Assembly (NCBI RefSeq): GCF_019511445.1
Contig: NZ_JAEUAN010000021.1
Location: 51,778 to 115,777, forward strand
DNA: 64,000 nucleotides
Reading direction: 5' to 3'
From: Aliirhizobium wenxiniae
GTDB lineage: Bacteria; Pseudomonadota; Alphaproteobacteria; Rhizobiales; Rhizobiaceae
Below the pieces are notes generated by a model. It did no database searches. It worked only from the letters and a program-made list of their open reading frames with translations, and was not told where the DNA came from. The translations under genes and the position numbers were made by a program. Below are positions 1-7,418 of this stretch, in pieces. Each line of letters opens with the position of its first letter. Positions within the stretch are counted from its first letter, which is position 1.

Positions 1-580
1 GCCTGTCAGGCGCACCGATATCGTCAACCTTTCCAACGGGCGGGAGCAGCGCAACCAGCGCTGGCGCGACAGCCGCCGCAGTTACGATGCCGGATCGGGG
101 GTGAGGTCGCTTGCCGATCTTTATGCCGTGCTGGAGTTTTTCGAGGCGCGTCGGGGGCAACTCTACGGGTTTCGGTTTCGGGATCCTGTCGATTGGGCGT
201 CGTGTCCACCGGGCGGAACAGTGGCTGCGACCGACCAGATCATCGGTACCGGTGACGGAGTGACGGCCTCATTCCAACTGGTGAAGACCTACCAGGATGC
301 AGGCGGCGGCTGGACGCGGCGGATTGTCAAACCGGTTCAGGGAACGGTGCTGGTTTCCGTGGATGGCGTTGCCGTTTCGGGCGCGGCCTATTCAGTGGAT
401 GCGGCGACCGGGATGGTGAATTTTGCTGCGGGGCATGTGCCGGGATCCGGCGCTTTGATCGAGGCGGGATATGAATTCGACGTTCCTGTGCGCTTCGACA
501 TTGACCGGATCGATGTCAATCTCGCGCATTTCGATGCCGGGCGTATTCCCACCATTCCGCTGACGGAGATATTGGCATGA
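1..580 (+). CDS. GTA/phage tail-associated protein, DUF2460 (TIGR02217) family, 5' end cut by window
   Basis: The reading frame is open from base 2 to the stop at 580, so this is the C-terminal ~192 residues of a gene that begins left of the window. It matches the DUF2460 proteins that sit at the position of g12 in the Rhodobacter capsulatus gene transfer agent cluster; the diagnostic part here is the early segment with SRRSYDAGSGVRS, then FFEARRGQLYGFRFRDPVDW. These proteins belong to the tail tip/baseplate part of the particle. A GTG at 101 is internal, not the start. The stop overlaps the next gene by ATGA, so translation is coupled to the DUF2163 gene. The order DUF2460-DUF2163-NlpC/P60-large tail protein is the GTA order, which supports the call strongly. 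Confidence 0.88.
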   Translation, partial: PVRRTDIVNLSNGREQRNQRWRDSRRSYDAGSGVRSLADLYAVLEFFEARRGQLYGFRFRDPVDWASCPPGGTVAATDQIIGTGDGVTASFQLVKTYQDAGGGWTRRIVKPVQGTVLVSVDGVAVSGAAYSVDAATGMVNFAAGHVPGSGALIEAGYEFDVPVRFDIDRIDVNLAHFDAGRIPTIPLTEILA

Positions 581-1452
581 GGACGATCTATCCGGCGCTG
601 AAGGCGCATCTGGGCGGTGAGGCGACGACGACCTGCCATTGCTGGCGGGTGACGCGGCGTGACGGCACGGTGATCGGTTTTACCGATCATGACCGCGATC
701 TTGTGTTCGATGGCACCGCTTTTCTGGCGGCGAGCGGTTTTGCGGCCAGCGACAGCGAACAGGCTACGGGGCTTGGCGCCGGCGCCGACGAGGTGGCGGG
801 CGGGTTTTCGAATGCTGCGATCGACGAGAAGGATCTGGCCACCGGACGCTATGACGGTGCCCGGGTCGAGCTGTTTCTCGTCAACTGGGCCGGGCCGGAG
901 GAGCATATGATGCTCAATATCCGCGAGATCGGTGAGGTGGTGCGCGCGGGAGGACAGTTTCGAGCAGAGCTGCGCAGCCTGGCGCATAGGCTGAACCGGC
1001 CGCAGGGCAGGCTCTATAACCGCCGTTGTGATGCGAAACTCGGAGACGGCAGGTGCCGGGTGCCCCTTGCCGGTTTGCGCGGCGAGGGATTGGTTATCGA
1101 AATGATCGACCGGAGCAGGCTGCTTGTATCGGGGCTGGCGGGTTTTGCCGAAGGTTTCTTCCGGCTGGGAAGCCTCCTGTTTTCCGGCGGGTTGTCCGCT
1201 GAGGTGGAACGGCACGAGAAGCGTGCGGACGGCGTGGCGTTGCTCTCGCTCTGGCTGCCGCTGGAGGAGGATGTCGAGCCCGGGCGGACATTTTCGGTGA
1301 CGGCGGGTTGCGACAAGACGTTCGGGATGTGTCGGGAGCGCTTTGCTAACCAGGCGAATTTTCGCGGCTTTCCGCATGTGCCGGGGGCGGATTTTGCCTA
1401 TTCCTATGCGGACGGGGAGCGGGTCCATGACGGCGGCCCGATATTCGAATGA
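577..1452 (+). CDS. GTA/phage conserved protein, DUF2163 (BR0599-type)
   Basis: A 291-residue protein that starts in an ATGA overlap with the upstream DUF2460 gene. It has the two-part layout of DUF2163/BR0599 phage proteins: an N-terminal half with CHCWRVTRRDGTVIGFTDHD, and a C-terminal half rich in conserved cysteines and aromatics (CDKTFGMCRERF, then NFRGFPHVPG near the end). In GTA clusters this is the g13 position and the product is part of the distal tail. The length is usual for the family. It ends in a second ATGA overlap with the peptidase gene, so the three genes form one translationally coupled block. No frameshift or damage is visible, so the gene looks functional. Confidence 0.88.
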   Translation: MRTIYPALKAHLGGEATTTCHCWRVTRRDGTVIGFTDHDRDLVFDGTAFLAASGFAASDSEQATGLGAGADEVAGGFSNAAIDEKDLATGRYDGARVELFLVNWAGPEEHMMLNIREIGEVVRAGGQFRAELRSLAHRLNRPQGRLYNRRCDAKLGDGRCRVPLAGLRGEGLVIEMIDRSRLLVSGLAGFAEGFFRLGSLLFSGGLSAEVERHEKRADGVALLSLWLPLEEDVEPGRTFSVTAGCDKTFGMCRERFANQANFRGFPHVPGADFAYSYADGERVHDGGPIFE

Positions 1453-1892
1453 ACGGCACGGGCGACCGGATCGTCGCGCTGGCGGAAAGCTGGATCGGCA
1501 CGCCTTACCGGCATCAGGGCGGGACGAAGGGCATAGGCTGTGATTGCATCGGGCTTATCCGGGGTATCTGGCGCGAGCTTTATGGCGAGGAGCCGGAAGC
1601 CGTTCCGGCCTATGCGCCGGATTGGGCGGAGCGCAGCGGTGAGGACCGGCTGATCGAGGCCGGGCAGCGTTTGTTCGGGCCGGCCCTGCCGATTGGCGAA
1701 GCCGAACCGGGTGATCTTCTGCTGTTTCGCTGGAGGCCCGATTATGCGGCCAAGCATGCCGGCATTCTGGCGGGGCCGGCGCATTTCATTCACGCCTACG
1801 AACAGGCGGCGGTGACGCGCTCGGCGCTGGTACCTTCTTGGCAAAGGCGGATCACTGCCGTGCATCGGTTTCCGGTAACCCGGATTGATTGA
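1449..1892 (+). CDS. GTA/phage NlpC/P60-family cell wall peptidase
   Basis: A 147-residue NlpC/P60 cysteine peptidase. The N-terminus has WIGTPYRHQGGTKG followed by GCDCIGLIRG, which carries the catalytic cysteine; the downstream AAKHAGIL supplies the catalytic histidine. In GTA and tailed-phage clusters this g14-type protein is a tail-associated enzyme that cuts peptidoglycan peptides so that DNA can cross the recipient wall. The start overlaps the DUF2163 stop by four bases. The stop codon at 1890-1892 is also part of a strong -35 hexamer for the RNA cassette that follows. In the usual GTA layout the large tail gene comes directly next; here 326 bp intervene. Confidence 0.9.
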   Translation: MNGTGDRIVALAESWIGTPYRHQGGTKGIGCDCIGLIRGIWRELYGEEPEAVPAYAPDWAERSGEDRLIEAGQRLFGPALPIGEAEPGDLLLFRWRPDYAAKHAGILAGPAHFIHAYEQAAVTRSALVPSWQRRITAVHRFPVTRID

Positions 1893-1917
1893 AAACGGCG
1901 GCGGACTGGCGTATAGT
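1889..1917 (+). promoter_or_regulatory. strong sigma70-like promoter of the intergenic RNA cassette
   Basis: TTGAAA at 1889-1894, a 17-base spacer and TATAGT at 1912-1917 form a near-consensus housekeeping promoter pointing right. The predicted transcription start is about 1923-1925. The -35 box overlaps the stop codon of the NlpC/P60 gene. No reading frame of useful size follows before the large tail gene at 2219, and a GC-rich hairpin at 2114-2133 lies in between, so the promoter seems to serve a short RNA. Read-through into the tail gene is possible. Confidence 0.6.
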
Positions 1918-1959
1918 GCCGGAGTGGTGAGCGGGGGTGCAACCCCGCCCACCGTGGAC

Positions 1960-2049
1960 TTACTTGTTGAGATGGATCCGGACGGCTATTGACCAGCCCG
2001 TCCGGGTCACCCTCCAGGTAAGCATAATGCTAATCGGCCGAAGCTTCAT
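1960..2049 (-). CDS. 29-residue basic peptide ORF, possible type I toxin-like or regulatory peptide
   Basis: The ATG at 2049 is preceded by CCTGGAGGTAAAGTT, one of the best ribosome binding sites in the window. The ORF gives a 29-residue basic peptide (starts MKLRPISIMLTW, has RVTRTGW in the middle, ends VRIHLNK). Codons such as CGG, AGG, ATA and TCA differ from those of neighbouring genes. A hairpin (1926-1953) follows the stop. Upstream lie ~130 bases with strong hairpins. The SD element AGGTAA can pair with TTACCT 40 bases downstream inside the ORF, so translation may be masked. With a convergent promoter making an antisense RNA over it, the layout resembles type I toxin-antitoxin loci. 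The peptide is not clearly hydrophobic, unlike most such toxins, so the call is tentative. Confidence 0.4.
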   Translation of the reverse strand: MKLRPISIMLTWRVTRTGWSIAVRIHLNK

Positions 2050-2113
2050 AACTTTACCTCCAGGTTCGAAAGCAGGGCTCCTGCTGAAGTCGGTGTAGCC
2101 TGTCTTCACCGAT

Positions 2114-2146
2114 GCGCCGGGCTGGCCCGGCGCGTGCTGCTTTTGC
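2114..2146 (+). terminator. terminator-like hairpin ending the intergenic RNA
   Basis: A perfect 8-bp GC stem, GCGCCGGG (2114-2121) with CCCGGCGC (2126-2133), closes a CTGG loop and is followed by TGCTGCTTTTGC. The U-tract is imperfect, so termination may be partial. On the opposite strand the same hairpin would lie in the 5' leader of the 29-codon ORF. Confidence 0.4.
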
Positions 2147-2218
2147 TTCCAAACACCCACACGCTATCACAATTTTTGCGCGCATCCAGTCGTGACGGCT
2201 GCTGCGTGAGGAGAGACT

Positions 2219-5200
2219 ATGGCCACTCTTCTTTTTCAGGCGGCAGGCGCTGCACTTGGTGGCGTCTTCGGGCCGATCGGGGCGATTGTCGGGCGCGCAA
2301 TCGGCGCTTTGGCCGGCAGTGTTGTCGATCGCTCGTTGATCAACGGAAGCCGGACGATTTCGGGCGCAAGGCTCGGTACGGCGCGGATTCCGGGGGCTGA
2401 TGAGGGCACCGCGATCAACCGGCTTTACGGAACGGCGCGGATCGGCGGGACGCTGATCTGGGCGACGCGTTTCGAGGAGGAAGTGACGCGGGAACGCACC
2501 GGCGGCAAGGCGACCGGGCCGCGGGTCGAGACGTTTCGTTACTTCGCCAATTTCGCCATCGGGTTGTGTGAGGGGCCGATCGCTTCGGTGAGACGCGTCT
2601 GGGCCGATGGCCGCGAGATCGACCTGACGGCGATCGAGATGCGTGTCTATCGCGGCAACGAGGAGCAATTGCCCGATCCGCTGATCGAGGCGAAACAGGG
2701 CGAGGGGATGGCACCGGCCTATCGCGGACTTGCCTATGTCGTCTTCGAGCGGCTGCCGCTCGATGTTTTCGGCAATCGTATTCCGCTTCTGCAGTTCGAG
2801 GTGCTGCGGCCTGTCGGCAAGCTGGAGACGCAGATAAGGGCGGTGACGATCATTCCGGGGGCAACCGAGCATGGATATCAGACCGTCCAGGTGACGGAGA
2901 AGACCGGCGAGGGCAGCGGCCGGATCATCAACCGGCACACGACGGCGGCGCTGACCGACTGGCAGGCTTCGATCGATGAGTTGCAGGCGCTTTGCCCGAA
3001 CCTCGAAAGTGTCGCGCTGGTCGTGTCGTGGTTCGGCACGGACCTGCGTGCCGGGCATTGCCGGATCGTGCCGGGTGTCGAGGTGGAGGTGCGGCGGGAC
3101 GAGAGCGATCCGTGGTCGGTGGCGGGGATTGCGCGAGGCGAGGCGTATCTTGTCAGCCGCAAGGATGGTTCGCCCGCCTATGGTGGCACCCCGAGCGACG
3201 GAAGCGTCCGGGCGGCGATTGCGGATCTCAAGGCGCGTGGGCTGAAGGTCTATCTTTATCCGTTCTTGATGATGGATGTCCCGCAAGGCAATGGTCTTGC
3301 CGATTCCTATGGCGGCAGCGAACAGGCGGCTTATCCTTGGCGTGGCAGGATTACTTGCGATCCGGCACCCGGGCGGGCGGGAACCGCAGACAGGACCGCC
3401 GCGGCGCGGCAGCAGATCGACGCATTCAGCGGCGGGGCGGAAGGGTACCGCCGCATGGTTATGCACTATGCGGACTTCGTCGGCGAGGCAGGCGGTGTGG
3501 ATGGTTTCGTCATCAGGTCGGAACTGCGTGGGCTGACGCAATTGCGCGACGAAGCGGATCGGTTTCCCTTCGTCGAGGAACTGGTTGACCTTGCCGGGGA
3601 TGTGAGGGCGAAAGTCGGGCCGCAGACGAAGGTCACCTATGGGGCCGACTGGAGCGAGTATTTCGGCTATCACCCGCAGGACGGTTCGGGAGACGTGTTT
3701 TTCCATCTCGACCCGCTCTGGGCGTCGCCCCATATCGATGCGGTCGGCATCGACAATTACATGCCGCTCTCCGACTGGCGTGAGGATGACCTGATGGAGG
3801 TCAATCCAGATGGTTTTGCCGGGCGTGACGATGCGGAGGGGATGGTTGGGCAGATTTCGGCCGGTGAAGGGTATGACTGGTTTTATGCCAGCGAGGCGGA
3901 CCGACAGAAACGCCTTCGCTCATCCATCACTGACGGGCTTGCGGGCAAGCCCTGGGTGTTTCGCTACAAGGATATCCGTGGCTGGTGGTCGAACCGGCAT
4001 TTCGAACGGGTAGGCGGTGCGGAGCGGCTGACGTCGAGTGACTGGGTTCCGGGCATGAAGCCTGTCTGGTTTACGGAACTGGGCTGCCCGGCGGTGGACA
4101 AGGGCGCCAATCAGCCGAATGTCTTCGTCGATCCGAAATCGGCGGAAAGCGGTCTTCCCTATTTTTCGTCGGGCGGAAGAGCGGACAGCCAGCAGCGGCG
4201 TTTTCTTGAGGCGCATCACGGATATTGGCAAGGAAGTGCCGCGCCGGAAGGCATGGTCGAGCCGGGCCATATCTTCGTCTGGACCTGGGATGCGCGACCG
4301 CAGCCCGCCTTTCCGGATGATCTTTCGATCTGGAGCGACGGCAGCAACTGGCGGGCAGGGCATTGGCTGAATGGGCGCCTGGGCGGCACCACGCTTGCCG
4401 ATGCGATTGCGGCGATCCTGACCGATCACGGCATAGAGGATTTCGACGTCTCGGCGGTGAGCGGGGACCTTACAGGTTATGTACAAGCCGAGCTGACCTC
4501 GGCGCGCGCCTTGATCGAGCCGTTAATGGAGGCGTTTCAGATCGATGCTGTTGAGGATGCAGGCCGGATCCGGTTTCGCTCCCGGCTGGGTGCAGGCCTC
4601 GATTCGCATGAAATTGCAGTTCTGGCCGATATCGAAGATGAACCGTTCTGGTCGGAAACCCGCGGGCATGACAGTGACTTTCCGTCCGAGGCGGTGCTGA
4701 GTTTCTACAATCCGGTTCTCGATTATGAGCAGGCAGTCGTGCGCTCGCGCCCGGTCGGATCGGAAAGCCGGCATGTGCTGGGTTACGATCTGCCAGCCAC
4801 GCTTGGCGAGGAGACGGCGCTTGGTGCGGTGGAGGCGGCACTTCGGGCGAACCGTATTGCCAGGCGGACCCTGAATTTCGCGATCTCGCCGGCCGAGCAG
4901 GCAATCGAAACCGGTGACGCGATAAGGCTGCTCGGTGGCCCGGATGGGACATTCGTGGTTGAACGTATCGAGGAGGGGACGGTGCGCCGGATCGAGGCGC
5001 GACATCATCTGGCGCTTCCGCCGTCCGGGGCGCATGTGACGACCGGTCGGGGTAGTGCGGGGGGCGGTGGCGTTTCCGATGCTTTTCAACCCCTCCTGCA
5101 TTTCATGGACCTGCCGCGGCTGACGGATGCTGCACCAGAAAACTTTGCCTGTGTTGCCGCGTATTGCCGGCCATGGCGGCGTATGGTGATCTCGTCTTCC

Positions 5201-6013
5201 GCCACGAGCGAAGGATACCGCACGCGCGTGACGCTTGACCGTCCGGCAAGACTGGGGGCGCTGTCATCGCCGCTCTCGGCTGGTGCACTGGGCCGATTTG
5301 ACCATGCAAATGTGCTGGAGCTGGATCTTCATTTCGGTGGACTGGCAGCGTTCGATAAGCTCGCGGTGCTTTCCGGTGAAAACCGGATTGCCGTCAGGGC
5401 CCAAAATGGCCTGTGGGAAATCATCGGCTTTCTGTCTGCGGAGGAAATAGCACCAAAACGCTGGAGGCTGACAGGCCTTTTGCGGGGTCTTGCCGGGTCG
5501 CAGGATGCGATGGCGGTTGGGGCCTTGGCCGGCAGTTCGTGTGTCGTACTGGACGAGGCGCTTGTGCCGCTTGGGCTGGGGAGTGAGGAACGCGGGCGGT
5601 CGCTCAACTGGCTAGCCGAGAGCCTCGGAGCCAGCGGCGGCAGAGCCGGCCCGTTTGTCTTTGCCGGTGGGGAGCGGGCTGAGACGCCTCTGGCTCCGGT
5701 TCATCTGAGGGCTGAACGAACCGGAAATGGTGACATCGCGATCGGCTGGACGAGATGCGGTCGGATCGACGCCGATGGCTGGGAAGCGTCTGACATCCCG
5801 ATGGACGAACCACAGGAGCGCTACCGCGTCGATCTGATGGCGGGTGGCGGTGTGGTGAGGAGCATCGAGGTGACCGAGCCTTCCTGGCTTTATCCTGTAG
5901 CCGATGAGCTTGCCGATTTCGGCGGACGGCAGACGGTGATCGATTTTGCCGTTCGTCAGCTCGGGCGAGCCGTTCCGCTGGGTATTCCGGCACGATCGCT
6001 GATCAATCTTTGA
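2219..6013 (+). CDS. GTA large tail protein with TIM-barrel-like domain (g15-type)
   Basis: A 1264-residue protein with the start ATG preceded by GAGGAGAGACT. The N-terminal ~50 residues are hydrophobic and glycine-rich (AAGAALGGVFGPIGAIVGRAIGA). A GTA TIM-barrel-like domain runs roughly from residue 420 to 740; visible blocks include WSEYFGYHPQDGSGDVFFHLDPL cut by VGIDNYMPLSDWR and WFTELGCPAVDKG. A phage-tail domain with the host-contact region follows to the C-terminus. In R. capsulatus this gene is g15 and the product is the tail-tip/host-contact megaprotein. Size and order are typical. The gene is intact, so the right end of the GTA cluster looks functional. It is separated from the peptidase gene by the 1893-2218 RNA cassette rather than following directly. 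Confidence 0.9.
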   Translation: MATLLFQAAGAALGGVFGPIGAIVGRAIGALAGSVVDRSLINGSRTISGARLGTARIPGADEGTAINRLYGTARIGGTLIWATRFEEEVTRERTGGKATGPRVETFRYFANFAIGLCEGPIASVRRVWADGREIDLTAIEMRVYRGNEEQLPDPLIEAKQGEGMAPAYRGLAYVVFERLPLDVFGNRIPLLQFEVLRPVGKLETQIRAVTIIPGATEHGYQTVQVTEKTGEGSGRIINRHTTAALTDWQASIDELQALCPNLESVALVVSWFGTDLRAGHCRIVPGVEVEVRRDESDPWSVAGIARGEAYLVSRKDGSPAYGGTPSDGSVRAAIADLKARGLKVYLYPFLMMDVPQGNGLADSYGGSEQAAYPWRGRITCDPAPGRAGTADRTAAARQQIDAFSGGAEGYRRMVMHYADFVGEAGGVDGFVIRSELRGLTQLRDEADRFPFVEELVDLAGDVRAKVGPQTKVTYGADWSEYFGYHPQDGSGDVFFHLDPLWASPHIDAVGIDNYMPLSDWREDDLMEVNPDGFAGRDDAEGMVGQISAGEGYDWFYASEADRQKRLRSSITDGLAGKPWVFRYKDIRGWWSNRHFERVGGAERLTSSDWVPGMKPVWFTELGCPAVDKGANQPNVFVDPKSAESGLPYFSSGGRADSQQRRFLEAHHGYWQGSAAPEGMVEPGHIFVWTWDARPQPAFPDDLSIWSDGSNWRAGHWLNGRLGGTTLADAIAAILTDHGIEDFDVSAVSGDLTGYVQAELTSARALIEPLMEAFQIDAVEDAGRIRFRSRLGAGLDSHEIAVLADIEDEPFWSETRGHDSDFPSEAVLSFYNPVLDYEQAVVRSRPVGSESRHVLGYDLPATLGEETALGAVEAALRANRIARRTLNFAISPAEQAIETGDAIRLLGGPDGTFVVERIEEGTVRRIEARHHLALPPSGAHVTTGRGSAGGGGVSDAFQPLLHFMDLPRLTDAAPENFACVAAYCRPWRRMVISSSATSEGYRTRVTLDRPARLGALSSPLSAGALGRFDHANVLELDLHFGGLAAFDKLAVLSGENRIAVRAQNGLWEIIGFLSAEEIAPKRWRLTGLLRGLAGSQDAMAVGALAGSSCVVLDEALVPLGLGSEERGRSLNWLAESLGASGGRAGPFVFAGGERAETPLAPVHLRAERTGNGDIAIGWTRCGRIDADGWEASDIPMDEPQERYRVDLMAGGGVVRSIEVTEPSWLYPVADELADFGGRQTVIDFAVRQLGRAVPLGIPARSLINL

Positions 6014-6031
6014 TAACAAGGAGATGAACAC

Positions 6032-6262
6032 ATGGATGTGATGAAGAACTGGTACCAGTCGAAGACGATCTGGGGTGCTCTGATCGCAGTCGCGGCCTCC
6101 GCGCTGCAGCTGGCTGGCCTTGAAATCGGGGCTCAGGACCAGGCGGAACTGGCTGATATCGCCGTTACGCTGACCGGGGCAGTCGGCGGCCTTTTGGCGC
6201 TCTATGGACGCCTCGTCGCCACCGGATCCATCGGTGGAAAAGCCCCCTCCGGGGCTTCCTGA
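6032..6262 (+). CDS. small membrane protein at the end of the GTA cluster, holin-like
   Basis: A 76-residue protein with AAGGAG eight to nine bases before the ATG at 6032. Residues ~14-30 (IWGALIAVAASALQLAGL) and ~44-60 (VTLTGAVGGLLALYGRL) form two predicted membrane segments, with a short polar loop between them and a polar tail. Two-segment proteins of this type at the end of phage and GTA tail clusters are often holins or holin-like proteins that would let the lytic enzyme reach the wall. That role is inferred from size, topology and position only. The last codons double as a hairpin (6240-6257) that may end the GTA transcript. Confidence 0.6.
   Translation: MDVMKNWYQSKTIWGALIAVAASALQLAGLEIGAQDQAELADIAVTLTGAVGGLLALYGRLVATGSIGGKAPSGAS
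6240..6257 (+). terminator. hairpin at the 3' end of the GTA operon
   Basis: AGCCCC and GGGGCT form a short stem (6240-6257) inside the last codons of the holin-like gene. There is no U-tract, so it is only a candidate terminator or a 3'-end stabiliser. Confidence 0.3.
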
Positions 6263-6279
6263 AGGCGAGCATTACAGAG

Positions 6280-6307
6280 CATTCATTTGCCATTCAGCCG
6301 TCATTCG
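6280..6307 (+). promoter_or_regulatory. three CATTCA/G direct repeats with 11-bp period upstream of feuN
   Basis: CATTCA occurs at 6280-6285 and 6291-6296, and CATTCG at 6302-6307, so the three copies are spaced exactly 11 bp apart, one helical turn. OmpR-family regulators such as FeuP bind tandem direct repeats of this kind. A possible promoter (TTGCCA 6287-6292, 18 bases, CATAAT 6311-6316) overlaps them. Autoregulation of feuN-feuP-feuQ by FeuP through these repeats is inference. Confidence 0.45.
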
Positions 6308-6369
6308 ATACATAATCCATAACATGCTTTGGACATGACCTTTCGTCGGTTGAGTGGAAACAGGTACAC

Positions 6370-6645
6370 ATGGCGCGACTGCCGATCATCGCGATTTTGG
6401 CCGCCGGCACTGCATTCGCAGCATTGCCCGGGGCGTCTGCGACCGCACAGAGCAGCGCCCAGAACTATGTCGTTCTGGTCGCCGGTGACTGCGGCACAGC
6501 CGCATCGCGCGTCGTTCGTGATACGGGTGGACAGCTTCTGTCCGCCCAACCGTCTTCCGATGGCCAGACCTGCATTGTCACCGTGCTCGTACAGGGCAAT
6601 GGCAGCGAACGGCCGCGCAAGGTCACCGTCCGGGTGCCGATGTAG
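6370..6645 (+). CDS. feuN: FeuN, small periplasmic modulator of FeuPQ
   Basis: A 91-residue exported protein: the first ~26 residues are a signal peptide (ARLPIIAILAAGTAFAAL, cleavage near ASA-TA), followed by a small domain with two cysteines (DCGTAA and QTCIV) that could form a disulfide. It lies directly upstream of an OmpR-type regulator and a kinase that match FeuP and FeuQ. In Sinorhizobium meliloti, FeuN is a small periplasmic protein in this position that restrains FeuQ signalling; the system controls export of cyclic glucan through ndvA. Identity is assigned from location, size, export signal and overall sequence character. A hairpin at 6679-6701 separates it from feuP and may set the ratio of FeuN to FeuP. 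Confidence 0.75.
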   Translation: MARLPIIAILAAGTAFAALPGASATAQSSAQNYVVLVAGDCGTAASRVVRDTGGQLLSAQPSSDGQTCIVTVLVQGNGSERPRKVTVRVPM

Positions 6646-6678
6646 CCAAGTAAACTAGCCATCAGCGCCTTTTGGGTA

Positions 6679-6701
6679 CCGAAACCGGATGCGGTTTTCG
6701 G
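6679..6701 (+). terminator. hairpin between feuN and feuP (attenuator or partial terminator)
   Basis: CCGAAACC (6679-6686) pairs with GGTTTTCGG (6693-6701) with one bulge. No U-run follows. It lies in the 101-base gap between feuN and feuP, where a partial terminator would keep FeuN in excess over the two-component proteins. Confidence 0.35.
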
Positions 6702-6746
6702 CTTGATGCGCTAGATACTTGCAAGGTTTTATGCAGGGGACGGTTC

Positions 6747-7418
6747 ATGCGCATTCTCGTGGTCGAAGACGACGTCAATCTCAATCGCCAGCTTTCGGAT
6801 GCTCTGAAGGAATCCGGCTATGTCGTCGATACCGCTTTCGATGGTGAAGAGGGCCATTTCCTCGGTGATACGGAACCCTATGATGCGGTGATCCTCGATA
6901 TCGGCCTGCCCGAAATGGACGGCATTACTGTCGTGGAAAAATGGCGCTCGAACGGCAAGGGTATGCCCGTGCTGATGCTGACTGCCCGTGACCGCTGGAG
7001 CGACAAGGTGGCCGGTATCGATGCCGGTGCCGACGACTATGTGGCAAAGCCGTTCCATGTCGAGGAAGTGCTGGCGCGGGTGCGCGCTCTGATCCGCCGC
7101 GCGGCCGGTCATTCCTCTTCCGAAATCGTCTGCGGACCGGTGCGTCTCGACACCAAGGCATCGAAGGCAACGGTCGATGGGGTGACCTTGAAGCTGACCT
7201 CCCACGAATTCCGGCTTTTGTCCTATCTGATGCATCACATGGGCACGGTCGTGTCGCGCACGGAGCTGGTCGAACATATGTATGATCAGGATTTCGATCG
7301 CGATTCCAATACGATCGAAGTGTTTGTCGGCCGCCTGCGCAAGAAGATCGGGGTCGATCTGATCGAGACCGTGCGCGGACTTGGCTACCGGATGCAAGCT
7401 CCGGCCGATGCCCAATAG
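6747..7418 (+). CDS. feuP: FeuP, OmpR/PhoB-type response regulator
   Basis: A 223-residue response regulator. The receiver domain has the acidic pocket EDD at residues 7-9, phospho-acceptor Asp51 in VILDIGLP, Thr near MLTARD and Lys in YVAKPF. The C-terminal half is a winged-helix DNA-binding domain (LTSHEFRLLSYLMHH, then VEVFVGRLRKKIG-like segment and VRGLGYRM). The start at 6747 has AGGGGA before it; an upstream in-frame start lies beyond a hairpin and was not used. The gene overlaps feuQ by 11 bases. In rhizobia FeuP activates ndvA and related envelope/osmotic genes. The kinase downstream and feuN upstream complete the module. Confidence 0.85.
   Translation: MRILVVEDDVNLNRQLSDALKESGYVVDTAFDGEEGHFLGDTEPYDAVILDIGLPEMDGITVVEKWRSNGKGMPVLMLTARDRWSDKVAGIDAGADDYVAKPFHVEEVLARVRALIRRAAGHSSSEIVCGPVRLDTKASKATVDGVTLKLTSHEFRLLSYLMHHMGTVVSRTELVEHMYDQDFDRDSNTIEVFVGRLRKKIGVDLIETVRGLGYRMQAPADAQ

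Larger units (their letters stand above)
1924..2146 (+). ncRNA. predicted ~220-nt structured RNA between GTA g14- and g15-like genes
   Basis: The stretch between the promoter (1889-1917) and a terminator-like hairpin is made almost wholly of inverted repeats. They include a 5' hairpin (GGTGAGCGGGG against CCCCGCCCACC, 1926-1953), CCGGACGG against CCGTCCGG (about 1978-2005), AGCAGG-GCT-CCTGCT (about 2070-2085), CGGTG against CACCG (about 2091-2110), and the final GCGCCGGG-CTGG-CCCGGCGC stem (2114-2133) followed by TGCTGCTTTTGC. This is seen directly. That it is a transcribed, stable RNA is inference from the promoter and the structure. It would be antisense to the whole 29-codon ORF on the other strand. 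No known RNA family was recognised. Confidence 0.45.

Noticed and set aside
1924..2146. tmRNA, riboswitch or group I/II intron
   Set aside because: There is no tRNA-like end, no resume codon frame, no cobalamin, SAM or similar core motif and no intron-encoded protein. It stays an unassigned structured RNA.
2054..3733. A 559-codon frame antisense to the large tail gene
   Set aside because: Same Arg/Pro-rich composition as other antisense shadows; no ribosome site. Its 3' tail overlaps the micro-ORF region but in a different frame.
1..6262. Complete prophage
   Set aside because: The gene order and families are those of the GTA tail block; no integrase, repressor or attachment site was seen, and the right border is a core regulatory locus.
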